Below are positions 1 through 5,626 of a stretch of 5,626 nucleotides of DNA, one piece after another (position 1 is the first letter of the stretch; the number at the start of each line of letters is the position of its first letter). Origin of the DNA: Bacillus sp. (in: firmicutes). Lineage in GTDB: Bacteria; Bacillota; Bacilli; Bacillales; Cytobacillaceae. The position numbers were made by a program, and so were the translations under genes. The stretch spans positions 1,681 through 7,306 of the forward strand of contig DMSR01000274.1 of NCBI GenBank assembly GCA_003457145.1. The letters are read 5' to 3'. The notes beneath the pieces were generated by a model. It had not been told where the DNA came from. It saw only the letters and a list, made by a program, of their open reading frames with translations, and searched no databases.

Positions 1-708
1 AAGCTGGCCTATGTGGACGGCAAGAAATATATTACGCAGCGAGATAAAATGAGTGTGAAAGTAGAACAGCTGTTAAGTGAGCAATATGGAGATGAACGGC
101 GCAGCTTGATTGGTGACACGGCGATCACTCCTGAGCCGGGGACACCTCCAAAGGGCGGAACGGTATATCTTGCAGCAGCGGACGAAGAGGGCAATATGGT
201 TTCCTTCATCCAGTCGAACTATATGGGATTTGGGTCTGGTATTGTCGTTCCGGGCACAGGAATTGCCCTGCAAAACCGCGGGCATGATTTCTCGCTTGAT
301 CCTGAACACGAGAACCGGCTTGAACCAGGGAAGAAAACATACCATACGATTATCCCTGGTTTCCTGACGAAGGATGGCAAGCCTGTTGGTCCATTCGGGG
401 TAATGGGCGGATATATGCAGCCGCAGGGCCATGTCCAGGTGATCATGAATACAGTTGATTTCCATTTGAATCCCCAGGCAGCGCTTGATTCACCAAGGTG
501 GCAATGGATGGAAGGGAAAACCATTGAGGTAGAACGGACCTTGCCTGCTCATATTGCTGAAGCTCTTGCTCGAAAAGGGCACGACATCAGGGTGGCTAAT
601 GATTCAGGAAGCTTTGGCCGCGGCCAGATTATTTGGCGGAACCCGGAAACAGGCGTGTTGACTGGTGGAACGGAGTCCAGAACAGATGGAACGATTGCTG
701 CGTGGTAA
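1..708 (+). CDS. gamma-glutamyltransferase family protein, YwrD-like (5' truncated by window edge)
   Basis: This is the C-terminal 235 codons of an N-terminal-nucleophile hydrolase of the gamma-glutamyltranspeptidase family; the reading frame is open to base 1, so the gene starts upstream. Family members are made as one chain that cuts itself before a catalytic Thr, giving large and small subunits. Here that Thr is codon 54 (bases 160-162) in GGTVYLAAAD, followed by DEEGNMVSFIQSNY and GFGSGIVVPGTG. About 53 residues of the large subunit and a full small subunit of about 182 residues are visible. Asp at 286-288 (in RGHDFS) matches the substrate amino-group-binding Asp of E. coli GGT. Gly-Gly at 406-411 (GVMGGYMQPQGHVQV) matches the oxyanion-hole glycines. 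The Ser-Ser-Met motif of classical GGTs is replaced by KTYHTIIPG, and the MQPQGHVQ motif is typical of the YwrD / cephalosporin-acylase-like branch. The true substrate (glutathione, another gamma-glutamyl compound or another amide) is therefore open. The Arg that binds the alpha-carboxylate and any signal peptide lie outside the window. It probably shares a transcript with the following transporter genes. Confidence 0.93.
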   Translation, partial: KLAYVDGKKYITQRDKMSVKVEQLLSEQYGDERRSLIGDTAITPEPGTPPKGGTVYLAAADEEGNMVSFIQSNYMGFGSGIVVPGTGIALQNRGHDFSLDPEHENRLEPGKKTYHTIIPGFLTKDGKPVGPFGVMGGYMQPQGHVQVIMNTVDFHLNPQAALDSPRWQWMEGKTIEVERTLPAHIAEALARKGHDIRVANDSGSFGRGQIIWRNPETGVLTGGTESRTDGTIAAW

Positions 709-716
709 TCGTATGT

Positions 717-722
717 AAAGGA
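717..722 (+). promoter_or_regulatory. ribosome binding site of first CHR gene
   Basis: AAAGGA lies 11 nt upstream of the ATG at 734. The spacer is slightly long but usable. No other purine-rich Shine-Dalgarno stretch is closer, and the gap after the upstream stop codon is too short for an obvious separate promoter. Confidence 0.55.
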
Positions 723-733
723 ATTGATCTAGC

Positions 734-1321
734 ATGAAACAATTGAATTTATTTTTGGCGTTTTTCCGGGTAGGCATGTTGGGGTATGGCGGTGGCCCAG
801 CTTCGATTCCGCTCGTCCATAAGGAAGTAGTTGAAAAGTACAAATGGATGGACGATGAGGAATTCGGCGATGTTCTTGCCCTCGCGAATACCCTGCCAGG
901 ACCAATCGCCACGAAAATGGCAGGCTATATTGGATACCGTGTAGCGGGCTTCCTTGGCCTGGCAAATGCTTTGCTTGCATCAATCATCCCGACCATTTTA
1001 TTGATGATCCTATTGCTTACCTCACTGTCAGCCTATAAAGACCAGCCATGGGTTCAGGGGATGACAAAAGCAGTCGTTCCGGTTGTCGGAGTCATGCTTG
1101 CAGTCCTGACATGGCAATTCTTCCAGAACAGCCAAAAGGGGATGGGCTGGAAAGGGAGTCTGGCTATGGTGGCCTTTAGCTTCATTATAATGGAGGTCAT
1201 TGGAATCCACCCTGGCATTCTGATTGCGCTGCTGCTAGGCTGGGCGCTCTTCGGTCCGGAAAAGAAAGAAGAAAAGAAGTCGGAAAAACAAGTTGTTGTA
1301 CCTGAGAGGAAAACCGTATGA
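734..1321 (+). CDS. short-chain chromate transporter (CHR family), first half of a pair, YwrB/ChrN-like
   Basis: This 195-residue membrane protein is a single CHR domain, half the size of classical two-domain ChrA. The N-terminal block FFRVGMLGYGGGPASIPL (residues 10-27) and LPGPIATKMAGYIGY (54-68) are the hallmark CHR motifs. Hydrophobic spans follow at roughly residues 75-98, 113-131, 141-155 and 158-174. Known short-chain pairs, such as Bacillus subtilis YwrB/YwrA (Chr3N/Chr3C), need both halves to give chromate resistance; they are thought to sit in the membrane in opposite orientations and to export chromate. That activity is inferred here from family membership and gene pairing. The last 20 or so residues form a Lys/Glu-rich tail (PEKKEEKKSEKQ and following) that the partner protein lacks. 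The gene starts 25 nt after the GGT-like gene, and its TGA overlaps the next start codon as ATGA, which suggests translational coupling. The ATG at 734 is chosen because it places the CHR motifs at the usual distance from the N-terminus. Confidence 0.92.
   Translation: MKQLNLFLAFFRVGMLGYGGGPASIPLVHKEVVEKYKWMDDEEFGDVLALANTLPGPIATKMAGYIGYRVAGFLGLANALLASIIPTILLMILLLTSLSAYKDQPWVQGMTKAVVPVVGVMLAVLTWQFFQNSQKGMGWKGSLAMVAFSFIIMEVIGIHPGILIALLLGWALFGPEKKEEKKSEKQVVVPERKTV
1304..1310 (+). promoter_or_regulatory. ribosome binding site of second CHR gene, inside the first gene
   Basis: GAGAGGA lies 7 nt before the ATG at 1318, within the last codons of the first CHR gene. It is a good Shine-Dalgarno match at near-ideal spacing and supports the ATGA-overlap start. 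Confidence 0.75.
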
Positions 1322-1851
1322 TTATACAATGGAAAATCTTTTTAGCATTTTTTATACCCGGAATTTTAGGGTACGGCGGCGGTCCGTCCTCAATCCCCCT
1401 GATTGAAAACGAGGTTGTCGACCGTTATGGGTGGCTGACAGTCAGCGAATTCAGTGAAGTACTGGCACTTGGTAATTCGCTCCCCGGGCCGATTGCCACG
1501 AAAATGGCAGGTTTTATTGGATACCAGCAAGGCGGAATATTGGGGGCATTTGTCGGTGTGTTCGCAACGGTGTCACCCTCACTGATCCTGATGATTACCT
1601 TGCTTGGATTGCTTTATAAATTCAAGGATTCCCCGAAGGTGAAAAAAATGACCTTGTATGTAAAGCCTGCAATTGCCGTCATGCTTGGTGTAATGGCCTA
1701 TACATTTTTTTCTGGTTCCTATCTGGAAATCGGTATCGGCCAGACCCTGTTCCTTGTAGTGGCAGGTTATGTGCTGATGGAGAAATTGAAGGTCCATCCA
1801 GCTCTGGTGATTATGAGTGCTCTTGGCTACGGTGCTGTTTTTTTAAGCTGA
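1318..1851 (+). CDS. short-chain chromate transporter (CHR family), second half of a pair, YwrA/ChrC-like
   Basis: This 177-residue single-CHR-domain membrane protein is clearly paralogous to the gene before it. FLAFFIPGILGYGGGPSSIP (residues 8-27) and LGNSLPGPIATKMAGFIGYQ (51-70) align with the partner without gaps, and the similarity runs nearly full length. Hydrophobic spans lie at roughly 72-99, 115-131, 138-154 and 158-176. The protein ends directly after the last membrane span (GYGAVFLS) and has no charged tail. By analogy with studied Bacillus pairs, it should form the functional transporter with the upstream product in the cytoplasmic membrane and move chromate outward. The actual anion has not been shown and could differ. 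Translation is probably coupled to the upstream gene through the ATGA overlap. A strong hairpin terminator follows about 40 nt after the stop. Lys-rich loop residues around 101-112 (KFKDSPKVKKMT) probably face the cytoplasm, by the positive-inside rule. Confidence 0.92.
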   Translation: MIIQWKIFLAFFIPGILGYGGGPSSIPLIENEVVDRYGWLTVSEFSEVLALGNSLPGPIATKMAGFIGYQQGGILGAFVGVFATVSPSLILMITLLGLLYKFKDSPKVKKMTLYVKPAIAVMLGVMAYTFFSGSYLEIGIGQTLFLVVAGYVLMEKLKVHPALVIMSALGYGAVFLS

Positions 1852-1886
1852 TTGGTTTGCAAAAATTTACAATTTGGATAAAAAGG

Positions 1887-1923
1887 AAAACAGCGGGGGA
1901 TACCTATATCTCCCGCTGTTTTT
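1887..1923. terminator. bidirectional Rho-independent terminator between convergent operons
   Basis: The arms AACAGCGGGGGA (1889-1900) and TCTCCCGCTGTT (1909-1920) pair over 12 bp, with one G-U wobble when read on the plus strand, around the 8-nt loop TACCTATA. A-T pairs can extend the base outward. A T run (1919-1923) follows on the plus strand. On the minus strand the hairpin is followed by TTTTCCTTTT (complement of 1881-1890). It can therefore end both the CHR transcript and the opposing germination transcript. The plus-strand T run overlaps the stop codon of the minus-strand lipoprotein gene. Confidence 0.9.
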
Positions 1924-3046
1924 ATTCAACTACCCCTGTTCTCATAATCTCAAAATCAATGACAACATTTATTTTGCTGTCCGGGTACATCTCATGCCAT
2001 TTCTTTTTGGTCAAATTGGCGTGCCTCACACTTTTCCGGTAAATTTCACCAAAACCAAATGGATCTGAATTTTTTGATTGTGCTTTTGAAACGAGTGATG
2101 CCACTTCCTTTTCAATCTTTTCTTTAATTTTCTTCTCGAGAAGTTTTACATTCTCGGGATCTTTTAAATCGATAGTCTGATTCACTTCAAGCAGCCTCGT
2201 TTTCAGGGTGATAGACAAATTAAATTTCAATTTATCCTTGCTGGTTAATTTTATGTCGCTTTTACTGTGGATCGTGTCCATTACCACCGCTAATTCATCA
2301 GGCTCCTTGTCTTCAATCAGAGATTTGAAGCCTTCTTTGCTGACTGTTAACTCAAGGGCTCCCGCCTCGTAGCGGTCGTTAATCAATTTTAAATAAAACC
2401 CTTCCGTCGGAGTGATTTTCCCCACCATACGGTCGTCTTTAAAAAGAGCCATACCGGAAATCCGGACTTGTCCATCCTCACCCTTTAACGTAGGGAGGAT
2501 CATGTCGATGCCGTCAGCATAATAATCGTGGATGGTTTCCTGCAATGTTGTGGATGGGATGAGCTCCCCCTTGATGTTTTGGTCAAGCTCCTTATAGATA
2601 AGCTGGCTAATATCAGAGAATTGTGGATTCTTCTGCTCCAGGATTTTATTTGTACTGCCTTCAACGACAGCCAGATAGGTCAAATCACTGATGGCTGGGT
2701 CTCTTGCAAGAGTATCTGCAAGGTTAATAATCCCCACTTCTGCAATTTCCTCACTGTATAAAGCGACCCGAAGTTGCCCGGATTGCAATTTTTTCGGACT
2801 TTTTAAATCGGAATTGATTCTTGCACCCTTGCTAGTTGCCGCCTTGCTTGTCAGGATTGTTGAATTCTGGGGAGCTTCGGGATCAATCTGAAGAAGCACC
2901 ATCGTTGTAAGGATTTTTCCATCTTCAGTTAAATCATAGCCCATCGTGGTGATAAGTCCCATCCGTTCGAGAGTCTTTTGGTTAGCGCACGCTGAAAGGA
3001 AGGTGATGAGAAGTATCAATACTAGTTTAAACGCTGTTTTTCCCAT
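1922..3046 (-). CDS. GerC-family spore germination lipoprotein (Ger(x)C), germinant receptor C subunit
   Basis: This 374-residue protein is the lipoprotein subunit of a GerA-type germinant receptor. The N-terminus is a lipoprotein signal peptide: a basic start (MGKTAFK), a hydrophobic stretch (LVLILLITF) and the lipobox L17-S18-A19-C20, with Cys20 (bases 2987-2989) expected to be lipidated. The mature part begins with the family pattern QKTLERMGLITTMGYDLTEDG. The central segment SGMALFKDDRMVGKITPTEG (about 197-216) matches the conserved GerC core. The C-terminus has a charged helix (about 300-323), then DPFGFGEIYRK (328-338), the W350 region and a final strand ending MRTGVVE, also typical of the family. 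It should be anchored to the outer face of the spore inner membrane, with the A and B subunits. Length is normal. The ATG abuts the stop of the preceding B gene (TGAATG) and has a strong Shine-Dalgarno. It is the last gene of the operon and ends at the bidirectional terminator. The receptor's nutrient ligand cannot be inferred. Confidence 0.94.
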   Translation of the reverse strand: MGKTAFKLVLILLITFLSACANQKTLERMGLITTMGYDLTEDGKILTTMVLLQIDPEAPQNSTILTSKAATSKGARINSDLKSPKKLQSGQLRVALYSEEIAEVGIINLADTLARDPAISDLTYLAVVEGSTNKILEQKNPQFSDISQLIYKELDQNIKGELIPSTTLQETIHDYYADGIDMILPTLKGEDGQVRISGMALFKDDRMVGKITPTEGFYLKLINDRYEAGALELTVSKEGFKSLIEDKEPDELAVVMDTIHSKSDIKLTSKDKLKFNLSITLKTRLLEVNQTIDLKDPENVKLLEKKIKEKIEKEVASLVSKAQSKNSDPFGFGEIYRKSVRHANLTKKKWHEMYPDSKINVVIDFEIMRTGVVE

Positions 3047-4153
3047 TCAATCCACCCTTTTTTTAAAAAATTTCTTTTTTAGAAGGACAAGCCCGTAAAG
3101 GATAAAAGGATAACAGAAAACAATATAAAAAGATCCTCTTGCAAAAAAATCATTCAAGAGATTAACCTTATTGCGGTTCAAAGGGAACTGAAAGCTTAAA
3201 AAGAGAATAGCCAGGAGAATCCAGCTCATCTTATTCACCTTTTTATCGAAAATCCTTGCCAGGCCCCGGGAGGCAGCCCAAAGATAAAGCATGATGTTTG
3301 GCAGGATCAACAGCACCCAGAATGTGATTGCTACATATTCAAATCGTTCAATAAAAGGAAAGCGGACAATCTTAAAAAGGGATAGGGTTCCCCAGATTGT
3401 TCTTTCCAGCTGGCCGCCGCTGAAATAGGCAAGTGATACTACCATCAGTGCAAGGTATAGGAGGGTGGTAAATAATAGCCCCAATTGCATATGCCTGTTT
3501 ACCCTGTCTTTTTCTTTTAAAAAAGGATAGATGATAAAAATGATTTCAAACCCAATGATTGTAAAGCTCATTTGCCTGGCACCTTTTAAAATATTGGGTA
3601 TGCTCGATTCGAAAAGCGGAAATAAATAATCCCAATTTGTAAATTGGAAAGGGTAGGCCAGAAGAAAGACCAGCCAAAGAGATAAAACGATACTAAAGAA
3701 ACTCACCCCGACAATTGTTCGGACTCCACCATTGATTCCATAGACAACGAGGAACAGAAGGAAAAAGCTTATAATCCAGATTGGAATTTCAGGGAACACC
3801 CATGCCTGGAGGACCTCCATATAGTTTCGGACAATGATGTGGAAGGCGAAGAGGCAATAGATAATGAAAAGGATATTCAACAAATTCCCCAGCCATTTGC
3901 CGAAAAGGTCATAATGGATACCGTAAAGATCAGTTGATTGGTATGCTGCCAATGTTTTAACCATGACAAAGCCAACAACTGCTGAAGCAAAACCGGCTAA
4001 AATAACCGAAACCCAGGCATCATGTTTCGCTTCAAGGTATACAATCCGCTGGAAACCCTGTACACCTACGCCAAACTGCATGGAGTGAACGATAAAAGCT
4101 AACAGGAATGTGTTGACCATTGTCTGGGGTTTCTGCTCAATTTGCACTTTCAT
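3047..4153 (-). CDS. GerB-family spore germination permease, germinant receptor B subunit
   Basis: This 368-residue polytopic membrane protein belongs to the endospore germination permease family, which is related to amino acid/polyamine/organocation transporters. Hydrophobicity read by eye gives ten membrane spans at roughly residues 11-35, 45-65, 88-108, 122-141, 146-167, 192-211, 222-243, 270-293, 310-324 and 340-358, the expected number. Family features include the N-terminal GVGVQGFQRIVYLEAKHDAW (residues 28-47), STDLYGIHYDLFGKW (73-87), NGGVRTIVGVSFFS (141-154), the GFEIIFIIYPFLKEKDRV stretch (201-218) and LSLFKIVRFPFIERFEY (257-273). The C-terminus is strongly basic (KKKFFKKRVD) and presumably cytoplasmic. 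In studied receptors the B subunit is the likely nutrient-binding part of the A-B-C complex in the spore inner membrane. The gene begins 16 nt after the A-subunit stop and ends exactly where the C gene starts. The Shine-Dalgarno before its ATG is weak (GTGGTG-like), so translation may depend on coupling to the A gene. The general sequence character resembles YndE-like paralogues more than a classical GerAB, but this is a judgement from memory. Confidence 0.95.
   Translation of the reverse strand: MKVQIEQKPQTMVNTFLLAFIVHSMQFGVGVQGFQRIVYLEAKHDAWVSVILAGFASAVVGFVMVKTLAAYQSTDLYGIHYDLFGKWLGNLLNILFIIYCLFAFHIIVRNYMEVLQAWVFPEIPIWIISFFLLFLVVYGINGGVRTIVGVSFFSIVLSLWLVFLLAYPFQFTNWDYLFPLFESSIPNILKGARQMSFTIIGFEIIFIIYPFLKEKDRVNRHMQLGLLFTTLLYLALMVVSLAYFSGGQLERTIWGTLSLFKIVRFPFIERFEYVAITFWVLLILPNIMLYLWAASRGLARIFDKKVNKMSWILLAILFLSFQFPLNRNKVNLLNDFFARGSFYIVFCYPFILYGLVLLKKKFFKKRVD
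3051..3060 (-). promoter_or_regulatory. ribosome binding site of the gerC-like gene
   Basis: On the minus strand AAAGGGTGGA lies 4 nt before the ATG of the lipoprotein gene (spacer TTGA), inside the last codons of the B-subunit gene. The AAGGGTGG core gives good anti-Shine-Dalgarno pairing. With the TGAATG junction this supports coupled translation and fixes the start at 3046. Confidence 0.75.
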
Positions 4154-4169
4154 TTATAACACCACAACT

Positions 4170-5626
4170 TTACTCATCCTCATTTGAATTGCGTGATCTA
4201 TATTTAACTCTGTCCAAGGGCCTTGATTGGACTGGTCTTGTGTTCGTCAAGCCGATTGGCAGACGGATGATGCTATCTCGCCAGTCAGCAAACCTTGGCG
4301 GATAAAAGGGAGCAAGGAAAGGACTGCCGAGACTGGATTGTCTTAACAGGTGAATCAGCAGGAAGCAAAATCCGATCATCAGCCCAAAGAACCCCCAAAA
4401 TCCAGCCATAATAATCAATGGAAACCTAAGGATCCTGATGACATTTCCCATCATATAACTTGGGGTCGTAAAGGAAGCCAGCGCACTTACTGCAATGATG
4501 ATAATCAGGATGTTACTTGTAAATCCTGCCTCTACCGCTGCGGTACCGACTACAATACCGCCAACGATACCCATTGTCTGGCCAACCTTCGTCGGAAGGC
4601 GTGCCCCTGCCTCCCTCAAAAGCTCAATCATCGTTTCCAATAATAAGGCCTCAATGATTGGCGGGAAAGGTACGCGGGATCTGGACTCGCCCAAAGGAAC
4701 CAATAGTGTCTGCGGAATGATTTCATAGTGAAAAGTGAGCGCAGCCACATATATAGCTGTGAAAAAGATAGAAACGATCATCGAGAAAACTCTTAACAGC
4801 CTTAGGAAGCTGGCAATTTGCCACCTCACACTTTGGTCCTCCATGCTTTGGAAAAACTCAATAAAAGAATGCGGGCAGCCGATTACCTGAACACTGCCAT
4901 CGACAAGGACAACCGCTTTTCCATTAAGCAGCCATGCAGAAGCACGATCTGGGCGTTCCGTCAGGACCATTTGAGGGAAAATGGCCAGCGAATTATCCTC
5001 TATTAATTGAGCAAGAATTGAACTGTCAAGTACACTATCGATCTTAATGTCGTTAATCCGTTCACGCAGCCGGTCAATCATGTCTTCATCTGCTAAATCC
5101 TTCATGTACAGAATGGAGACGGCGGATTTGGTTTGCTTTCCGATTGAAAAGCTTTCATTGCATATGTTCGGATTGGATAAATACCTTCTGATCAGGGATA
5201 TATTTGTTGACAGACTTTCATTGAATGCCAGTTGAGGGCCAAGTACTTGTGCCTCATTCTCAGGTCTTGTCAGGGAGCGGTTTTCATTTGACGGGATAAG
5301 TGCTGAAATGACGCAGGAATATCCTGCAGAATGGATGAGAATGGCCCCTCTAAGGATGGAATGGATCCCATCCTCCATGCATTTATGCTTTGTTGTGCTT
5401 CCAACAGTAATATTTTCAAGAATTTCATCAGGAGAACCGTGCACCTCATGAAGTGCAGAAATAATATCCTGGTGAAGCATCTTTTTTTCAACCATCGTAT
5501 CTAAATAGACAAGTGTAATGCCATTAGGCAGTTCTTTGCTCTTGAAATCGGCACTGTGCTGAAGCTTATTCTTCATTTCACCAACAAATTGATCCGCAGA
5601 AGAAGGAAACAAATCCCCTTCCTTTT
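4170..5626 (-). CDS. GerA-family spore germination protein, germinant receptor A subunit (5' end cut by window edge)
   Basis: The frame stays open to the window edge. The codons before an in-frame TTG at 5612 read K-E-G-D without a stop, so the true start is probably just outside; 480 residues lie from the TTG onward. Residue numbers here count from it. Residues 1 to about 270 form the hydrophilic cytoplasmic domain, including ITLVYLDTMVEK (32-43), RPENEAQVLGPQLAFNESLS (116-135), LIRRYLSNPN and LLNGKAVVLVDGS (228-240), then FIEFFQSMED (250-259). The membrane part begins near RLLRVFSMIVSIF (271-283). It carries the family core ESRSRVPFPPIIEALLLE (309-326), LLREAGARLP (331-340), VGQTMGIVGGIVVGTAAVEAG (343-363) and SFTTPSYMMGN (380-390). 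The tail (about 441-480) is polar and charged. A subunits are thought to form the oligomeric, ion-conducting part of the receptor in the spore inner membrane. Family assignment is secure; ligand specificity is not. Transcription in studied relatives is by sigma-G in the forespore, but no promoter is inside this window. Confidence 0.95.
   Translation of the reverse strand, partial: KEGDLFPSSADQFVGEMKNKLQHSADFKSKELPNGITLVYLDTMVEKKMLHQDIISALHEVHGSPDEILENITVGSTTKHKCMEDGIHSILRGAILIHSAGYSCVISALIPSNENRSLTRPENEAQVLGPQLAFNESLSTNISLIRRYLSNPNICNESFSIGKQTKSAVSILYMKDLADEDMIDRLRERINDIKIDSVLDSSILAQLIEDNSLAIFPQMVLTERPDRASAWLLNGKAVVLVDGSVQVIGCPHSFIEFFQSMEDQSVRWQIASFLRLLRVFSMIVSIFFTAIYVAALTFHYEIIPQTLLVPLGESRSRVPFPPIIEALLLETMIELLREAGARLPTKVGQTMGIVGGIVVGTAAVEAGFTSNILIIIIAVSALASFTTPSYMMGNVIRILRFPLIIMAGFWGFFGLMIGFCFLLIHLLRQSSLGSPFLAPFYPPRFADWRDSIIRLPIGLTNTRPVQSRPLDRVKYRSRNSNEDE

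Noticed and set aside
73..465. 130-codon minus-strand open frame opposite the GGT-like gene
   Set aside because: It lies wholly antisense to a clearly conserved coding frame and its translation has no recognisable domain.
709..733. Separate promoter for the CHR pair
   Set aside because: Only 25 nt separate the genes and no -35/-10 pair was recognised; cotranscription with the upstream gene is simpler. A promoter inside the GGT-like gene cannot be ruled out.
1857..2068. Short plus-strand open frames spanning the terminator and the end of the lipoprotein gene
   Set aside because: They run through the terminator hairpin and are antisense to the conserved GerC C-terminus; no support for expression.
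4350..4643. 97-codon plus-strand open frame
   Set aside because: It is antisense to the conserved membrane core of the GerA-type subunit. Its composition is a low-hydrophobicity shadow, and no ribosome binding site was noticed.
5610..5612. TTG as the true start codon of the GerA-type gene
   Set aside because: The frame stays open to the window edge (K-E-G-D precede it), and family members usually have more residues before this point, so an upstream start is more likely.
1..5626. Mobile elements, CRISPR repeats, tRNA or rRNA genes, or an unknown defence system
   Set aside because: No terminal inverted repeats, transposase motifs, regularly spaced repeats or cloverleaf-like sequences were seen. 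All sizeable frames belong to known chromosomal families.

Overview
The window looks like chromosomal DNA from an endospore-forming member of the Bacillaceae. The main evidence is a GerA/GerB/GerC-type spore germinant receptor operon. Moderate GC, low-GC Gram-positive Shine-Dalgarno sequences and a YwrD/YwrB/YwrA-like gene group point the same way. Genus and species cannot be fixed from the sequence alone.

Left part, plus strand (1-1851). The window opens inside a gamma-glutamyltransferase-family gene of the YwrD / cephalosporin-acylase-like type. The end of the large subunit and the whole small subunit are present, including the presumed catalytic threonine at 160-162. After a 25-nt gap come two overlapping genes for short-chain chromate-transporter (CHR) proteins. 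They are paralogous half-size transporters that in other bacilli work together as a pair. Spacing and the ATGA overlap suggest one transcript.

Centre (1852-1924). A strong hairpin with T-rich runs on both sides sits between the convergent gene groups. It probably terminates transcription from both directions. Its downstream T run overlaps the stop codon of the minus-strand gerC-like gene.

Right part, minus strand (1922-5626). A complete B subunit (membrane permease-like) and C subunit (lipoprotein) lie downstream of an A subunit whose extreme 5' end is cut by the window edge. The order in transcription is A, B, C, with a 16-nt gap and then a zero-nt junction (TGAATG). The three products should assemble in the spore inner membrane as one nutrient-sensing germinant receptor. 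Its ligand cannot be read from the sequence.

No RNA genes, insertion sequences, CRISPR arrays, origins or attachment sites were seen. No gene-free stretch exceeds 300 bases. Nothing here looks like a wholly undescribed system. The points most worth checking are the GGT-CHR gene linkage, the altered active-site surroundings of the GGT homologue, the charged tail on one CHR half, and the substitutions in conserved GerA motifs.
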